From Chamaecrista fasciculata (taxonomy: Eukaryota; Streptophyta; Magnoliopsida; Fabales; Fabaceae), in the NCBI GenBank assembly GCA_003254925.1, contig QANZ01045097.1:138879-202878 (forward strand): a DNA stretch of 64,000 nt. Reading direction: 5' to 3'. Positions 60,160 through 64,000 of the stretch are shown here, piece by piece. Position numbers and translations under genes: made by a program. The notes beneath the pieces are model-generated. The model did not search any database and was not told the DNA's origin. It worked only from the letters and a program-made list of their open reading frames with translations. Each line of letters opens with the position of its first letter. The first letter of the stretch is position 1.

Positions 60160-61110
60160 GATTGTAACTATGATGCTTGTGACCCAATTGGATGAATTGT
60201 TCATGGCCCATATGGATATTGGGCTTGGGCTCATTTGAAAAGCACACTAAATTGCTAGTATGTTTTATAGTATTGTAACTAACGATGCTTGAGACCAAAT
60301 TCAAGGTAACACTTTTTTTTTTATTTTTTTTTTTTATAAATATCCAAACATATATTAAATAAAAGTGAAACGACACTTACAAATGATCAGAAACTTCAAG
60401 ACTGAAACAACAAACAAAACATAAAACATAGTCATTGTTGAACTAAGGGCGGAGATGAGCTTAACGACGCATAACGACGCATAAGCGTACACGAGCGCAC
60501 TGACTAATCCTATAAGGGAATTATCCTCAAGATGAAAATTATCACACAAAGTGTTGTCACCAATGTGAAAACGCCTATGCTTGCTGTTGAACAGAAGAGA
60601 AGTCTCCAAACCAAGTGTAGGTATCATCGGCTTTATCATCGGTGAGGCACAAATACTAGATCTGAAGGACAAATAGCCACCAACTAGGGGCTAAACCAGA
60701 TCTGAACAAAGAAAAAACACCACAAAAGGAGAAATACACTACAAGAGGAAAAAACAGAGCACCACCACAAAAAGGAGGAAAAAACACCACTCAAAGTGGG
60801 CAAGATCAGATCTAGAAATATCACCACCATAAACAAAGGAAAATACACCAGATTTGAATTATTAGCCTAAACACAAAAAGAAAAAGAAGAAAAGATGTAG
60901 GGAGGAGTTACACTTACACTACAACTCCTCCCTTCATACTTGAAACGTGAGAGGGAGATAAAGTGTAGAGAGAATGGAGAGCTTCTCTCTCCTCTTAGTG
61001 GCTATTCAAGGTAACACTCTTGACCCCAATCGGATGAATGGTTCATGGCTCACATGGATATTGGGCTTGGGCTCAATTGAAAAGCACACTAAATTGTTAG
61101 TATGTTTTAT
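60160..61110. repeat. direct duplication of about 100 bp later split by a retroposon
   Basis: ATATGGATATTGGGCTTGGG, GAAAAGCACACTAAATTG and TAGTATGTTTTATA occur in both 60,165-60,276 and 61,018-61,115. Small differences (GCTCATTTG against GCTCAATTG) show that the duplication is not recent. Confidence 0.75.
60314..61003 (-). mobile_element. poly(A) retroposon, 690 bp, with 15-bp target duplication
   Basis: A perfect 15-bp duplication ATTCAAGGTAACACT flanks it (60,299-60,313 and 61,004-61,018). The plus strand starts with a long T-run, the poly(A) tail of a minus-strand insertion. A 105-codon minus ORF (60,355-60,672) has no recognisable domain. It may be a 5'-truncated LINE, a retroposed transcript or a SINE-like element; the length, tail and duplication show target-primed reverse transcription. 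Confidence 0.82.
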
Positions 61111-61119
61111 ATATAGTAC

Positions 61120-62700
61120 TAGTGTGTTTTTGTTATTCTCTCCTCTTTTTCCCTTAATTTGGATTATCCAATTCAAACAAGATGCTCCCGCATCTTTTTT
61201 TATTTCTTTTAGTCTTCTCTCTTTTATTAAAAAAACATCACATATATTCTGCAGTAATTAAATTAAGATCTTGTATGGGAAAAACGATTAATCTAATAAA
61301 GAAAATATGAGATTTTGTAATGGTTGAACAAGTTTTTTAAGAAATATGAACCATTTTTTTACTCTTAACAGAAGTATGATTTCATTTATAGTGTTAAAAA
61401 AATATTTTTTTTATTAAAAGTAACAAAAATAAAAATTATTTTTCTTAAGAAAATCCCAACTCAATCAGCATTCCTTTTCTTTTTGTTTGGTCTAGACCGC
61501 ATTCATGGACTGTAGTTATACTATCACAATCCGATCCTTTCTCAATCAAGTTAGGTGACCCAGTGGCTCCTTCTGAAGCCCAAAATGGCTTTCAATTGAA
61601 CTTGTTTTTGTTTTTGTCAGAAAATTGAACTTGTTAAAGTATGGGCTTTCGACCAAAAATTTCAAAGTCTGGGTTCGCCTCCCGGTCCTATAAGTTAGAA
61701 GAAAAAGAAAAGAGCAAAACTCTATTTTGGTCTCTAATCTATTCACTTTTTCTTAATTTCGTCCCTCAAAATTTATTTTGTTATCAATTTTAGTCTCTCT
61801 ATCTAGTTTCTTTACTAAATTGATCACATAACAACCTTAATTGAAAATGTAACATGCTACACTATTATTTGATAAAATGACATGTTAAATAGTCACATAA
61901 ACACATTTTTTTGTTATTAAAGACTTAGAGTGCGTTTGGATGGGGTGTCAAGCGGAGAATGGAGAGGAGTGAAAGAGAAAAAAGATTAAAAATTGTTGTT
62001 TTGATGTTTTTTGAAGGAGGAGAGGAATGGACAAGGGGTGCCTTCAAAGCACCTCTTGGCACCCAAAATCTAATTTTTGTTGGCCTCCCAAATTGGGGGG
62101 CCAAGGATGGAGTAGACAACTTAAAAAATTTTTAAGACGATTATACCCCATGATTTTATTAATATTATTGATCTTTCTAAAATCTAATATTATTTAGTAC
62201 AAATTCAAGGACCAAAATATATAAAATTATTTTATGTTTTTTATGTTCAAAATTTCCTTAATCAAATCATTGTATATATTTTAAGATCAAATAATTAAAC
62301 TAATTGTAAGAGTTGAATCCGGAAAACTTATTTAGATGACATCACTTAGAGATTATTATTTTACAAAACTTAATAAAAGTACAAATAATACAACAAATTA
62401 GTATTTTAAATTACCTATAACTTATAAAATTAATTAGTACTTTTTTTTCTCTTCAGTGTTTCATAATTGATTGCCTCAAATACTTGTAATTTAACCATCA
62501 TTTTCTTCAAAAAAAAAATGAATAAATCATCCTTGTTAATATCTTTTAATTTAATCTGTTACTTGAAAGTTATGTCTTCTTCTTCAATTAAACCTTTAGA
62601 ATGATCTTCTTTAATTGAATCATCAAAAGTATCTTCTTCAATTTGAATTCTCTCTCCATAAAAAAAAAAGTTATATTAGCAACACCATAAATTGATTTAC
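61120..62700. other. intergenic, with traces of TIR-element ends
   Basis: AATTTCGTCCCTCAAAATTTATTTTG near 61,755 resembles the arms of the element at 31,018 but has no partner. ORFs at 61,546-61,746 and 61,925-62,119 have no recognisable domains. Nothing else is seen. Confidence 0.4.
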
Positions 62701-63462
62701 GAGTAAATTATCAAACCAGACCCTAAATTTTTGCTCGGTTACAGATAAGTCCCTGGATTTAGCTAATAGACGAATAAGTCTCCGAATTTATCCCACGTTA
62801 CACGAATTGGTCCCTCCGTCAACCTGCCGTTCCAAAAAACGTGAGGTGGCACGTTAAGTGCCACGTTAGCACGGGTTAAACTAAAAAGAAAAAAGAAAAA
62901 GAAATACCAACGGGGTAAATACCGCTACATCAGCATTATTACTAAAAAAAAAAAATTCGTGTCTGGACAAATTGGTCCCTAGCTTCAATTTTTATCTCAT
63001 TATTTTTAATTCCCCATATTTTTCATCATCTTCATTCATTTTAGTCCTAAATCCTCAAAACAAAATTATAAAGTGTCCCAAAACTCTTCCAAATATTTCA
63101 ATTTAGTCCTCAAAAGTATTAAAAACCCTAAACCTAAACCCTAAACCCCATTATTTTCAATTCCCCCTCTTTTTCGTCATCTTCATTCATTTTAGTTCCA
63201 AATCCTCAAAATAAAATTTTAAAGTGTTCCAAATCCATCATTATTTTATTTTGAGGATTTGGAACTAAAATGAATGAAGATGATGAAAAAGAGGGGGAAT
63301 TGAAAATAATGAGGTTTAGGGTTTTGGAAGAGTTTTGGGACACTTTACAATTTTATTTTGAGGATTTGGGACTAAAATGAATGAAGATGATGAAAATAGG
63401 GGGAATTGAAAATAGTGGGATAAAAATTAAAGCTAGGGACCAATTTGTCCATACACGATTTT
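62701..63462. mobile_element. GAGTAAA-type element with large central foldback
   Basis: The left part matches 37,856-38,100. From 62,956 to 63,462 the sequence folds on itself. GTGTCTGGACAAATTGGTCC, ATCATCTTCATTCATTTTAG and CTAAATCCTCAAAACAAAAT on the left are answered by their inverse at 63,310-63,460. A second inverted pair (CAAATCCATCATTATTTTAT) occupies the centre. The right terminus is not clearly found. Confidence 0.6.
63121..63149. repeat. telomere-like CCCTAAA motifs inside the foldback
   Basis: AACCCTAAACCTAAACCCTA, three near-tandem copies of the plant telomere unit CCCTAAA, with a shorter inverted TTTAGGGTTTTGG at about 63,315. Too short to be an interstitial telomere; it is a feature of this repeat family. 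Confidence 0.7.
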
Positions 63463-63530
63463 TTTTTTAAGTAATAATGTTGATGTGGCGGCATTTGCCA
63501 AGTTGGCATTTCTTTTTCTTTTTTTTTTGG

Positions 63531-64000
63531 GTAAATTGTAATTTGGTACCCTGTGGTTAGGGGCGGTTCCCCTTTGGTACCCTGAAAGAAACATTTTTGC
63601 ATTGTGGTACCCCGTGGTTTGCTCCGTTAGCGATTTGGTACCCTGAGGTTTTTTTCTGTTAGGATTTAACGGCAAATGTTAGTTAAAATGTCAAAAATCT
63701 CCCAAAAAGTCTTCTCTTATGCGTTTAAGTCCTTTCCCTTTACTAAAAGGGATCAAAACATAAAGAATTAATTATAAAAGGGTCTTTAGAATTCTAATAT
63801 TATAGATTTTTCTCATTTTCATAAGATTTCTTTTGAATAGGTCCTGATTTAATTATACTTTAATACCAAAAGTTTATGATCTTTATCAAAATAGTCCTTA
63901 GAACCTCAAAAACAAATAAGCATCTATGATTTATCAAAAAATCCCTATATTCGACTACAATTTTCATTCAAGTACACTACAAACAAATCAAAACCACCAA
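63531..64000. mobile_element. left part of a GGTACC-family element, cut by the window end
   Basis: GGTAAATTGTAATTTGGTAC with three further TTGGTACCCT words corresponds to the left arm of the element at 27,781. The interior (AAAATCTCCCAAAAAGTC; AAAAAATCCCTATA) also resembles the middle of such elements. The inverted right arm would be beyond 64,000. Confidence 0.6.

Overview
The window is AT-rich nuclear DNA from a eudicot plant. It has three intact, intron-containing genes with GT/AG splice sites, and the rest is dominated by transposable elements, foldback repeats and microsatellites. The closest resemblances I recognise are to Arabidopsis/rosid proteins; I cannot name the species.

Region 1 (about 1-26.3 kb) has no intact gene. 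It is a large, degenerate tandem array with a period of roughly 6-7.6 kb. Several copies hold broken minus-strand exons of the transcription elongation factor SPT5 (KOW and C-terminal regions). Other copies hold splice-bounded exon-like pieces I cannot identify. Next to each SPT5 C-terminal piece is a cluster of short hairpin-forming repeats around ATCCGTTTTACGGTCTA. Their sequence matches the body of a tRNA-derived SINE at 27.27-27.46 kb, which suggests a SINE-derived minisatellite. Units differ by internal amplification of about 310-bp, 205-bp, 254-bp and 82-bp sub-repeats.

Region 2 (26.3-32.3 kb) is a nest of mobile elements: the SINE, then a Pack-MULE-like element (27,508-30,681) with long inverted arms around a captured fragment of an NFD4-like/nodulin-like membrane transporter gene. 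It is interrupted by a 1.1-kb foldback (itself with another foldback at its centre) and by a 620-bp MITE with a 9-bp target duplication. An MSI1-like WD40 gene fragment and an inverted piece of the region-1 array follow.

Region 3 (32.8-49.6 kb) holds the genes: a 4-coumarate:CoA ligase-like 7 type acyl-activating enzyme (minus, 6 exons, 541 aa); a glyoxalase I (plus, 8 coding exons, 235 aa with transit peptide and an internal second start); and an R2R3-MYB of the RAX/MYB36 type (minus, 3 exons, 364 aa). They are unrelated metabolic and regulatory genes, with no sign of joint function. MITEs of MULE and hAT type, several with clean target duplications, sit between them.

Region 4 (49.6-64 kb) is gene-poor: microsatellites, a 5'-truncated LINE, MULE-like, hAT-like and Stowaway-like MITEs, a 690-bp poly(A) retroposon with a 15-bp target duplication, and a large foldback containing telomere-like motifs. 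Four single N bases occur (1000, 17465, 28990, 54418). Three separate near-identical direct copies of 200-330 bp, which looks like unmerged assembly overlap.
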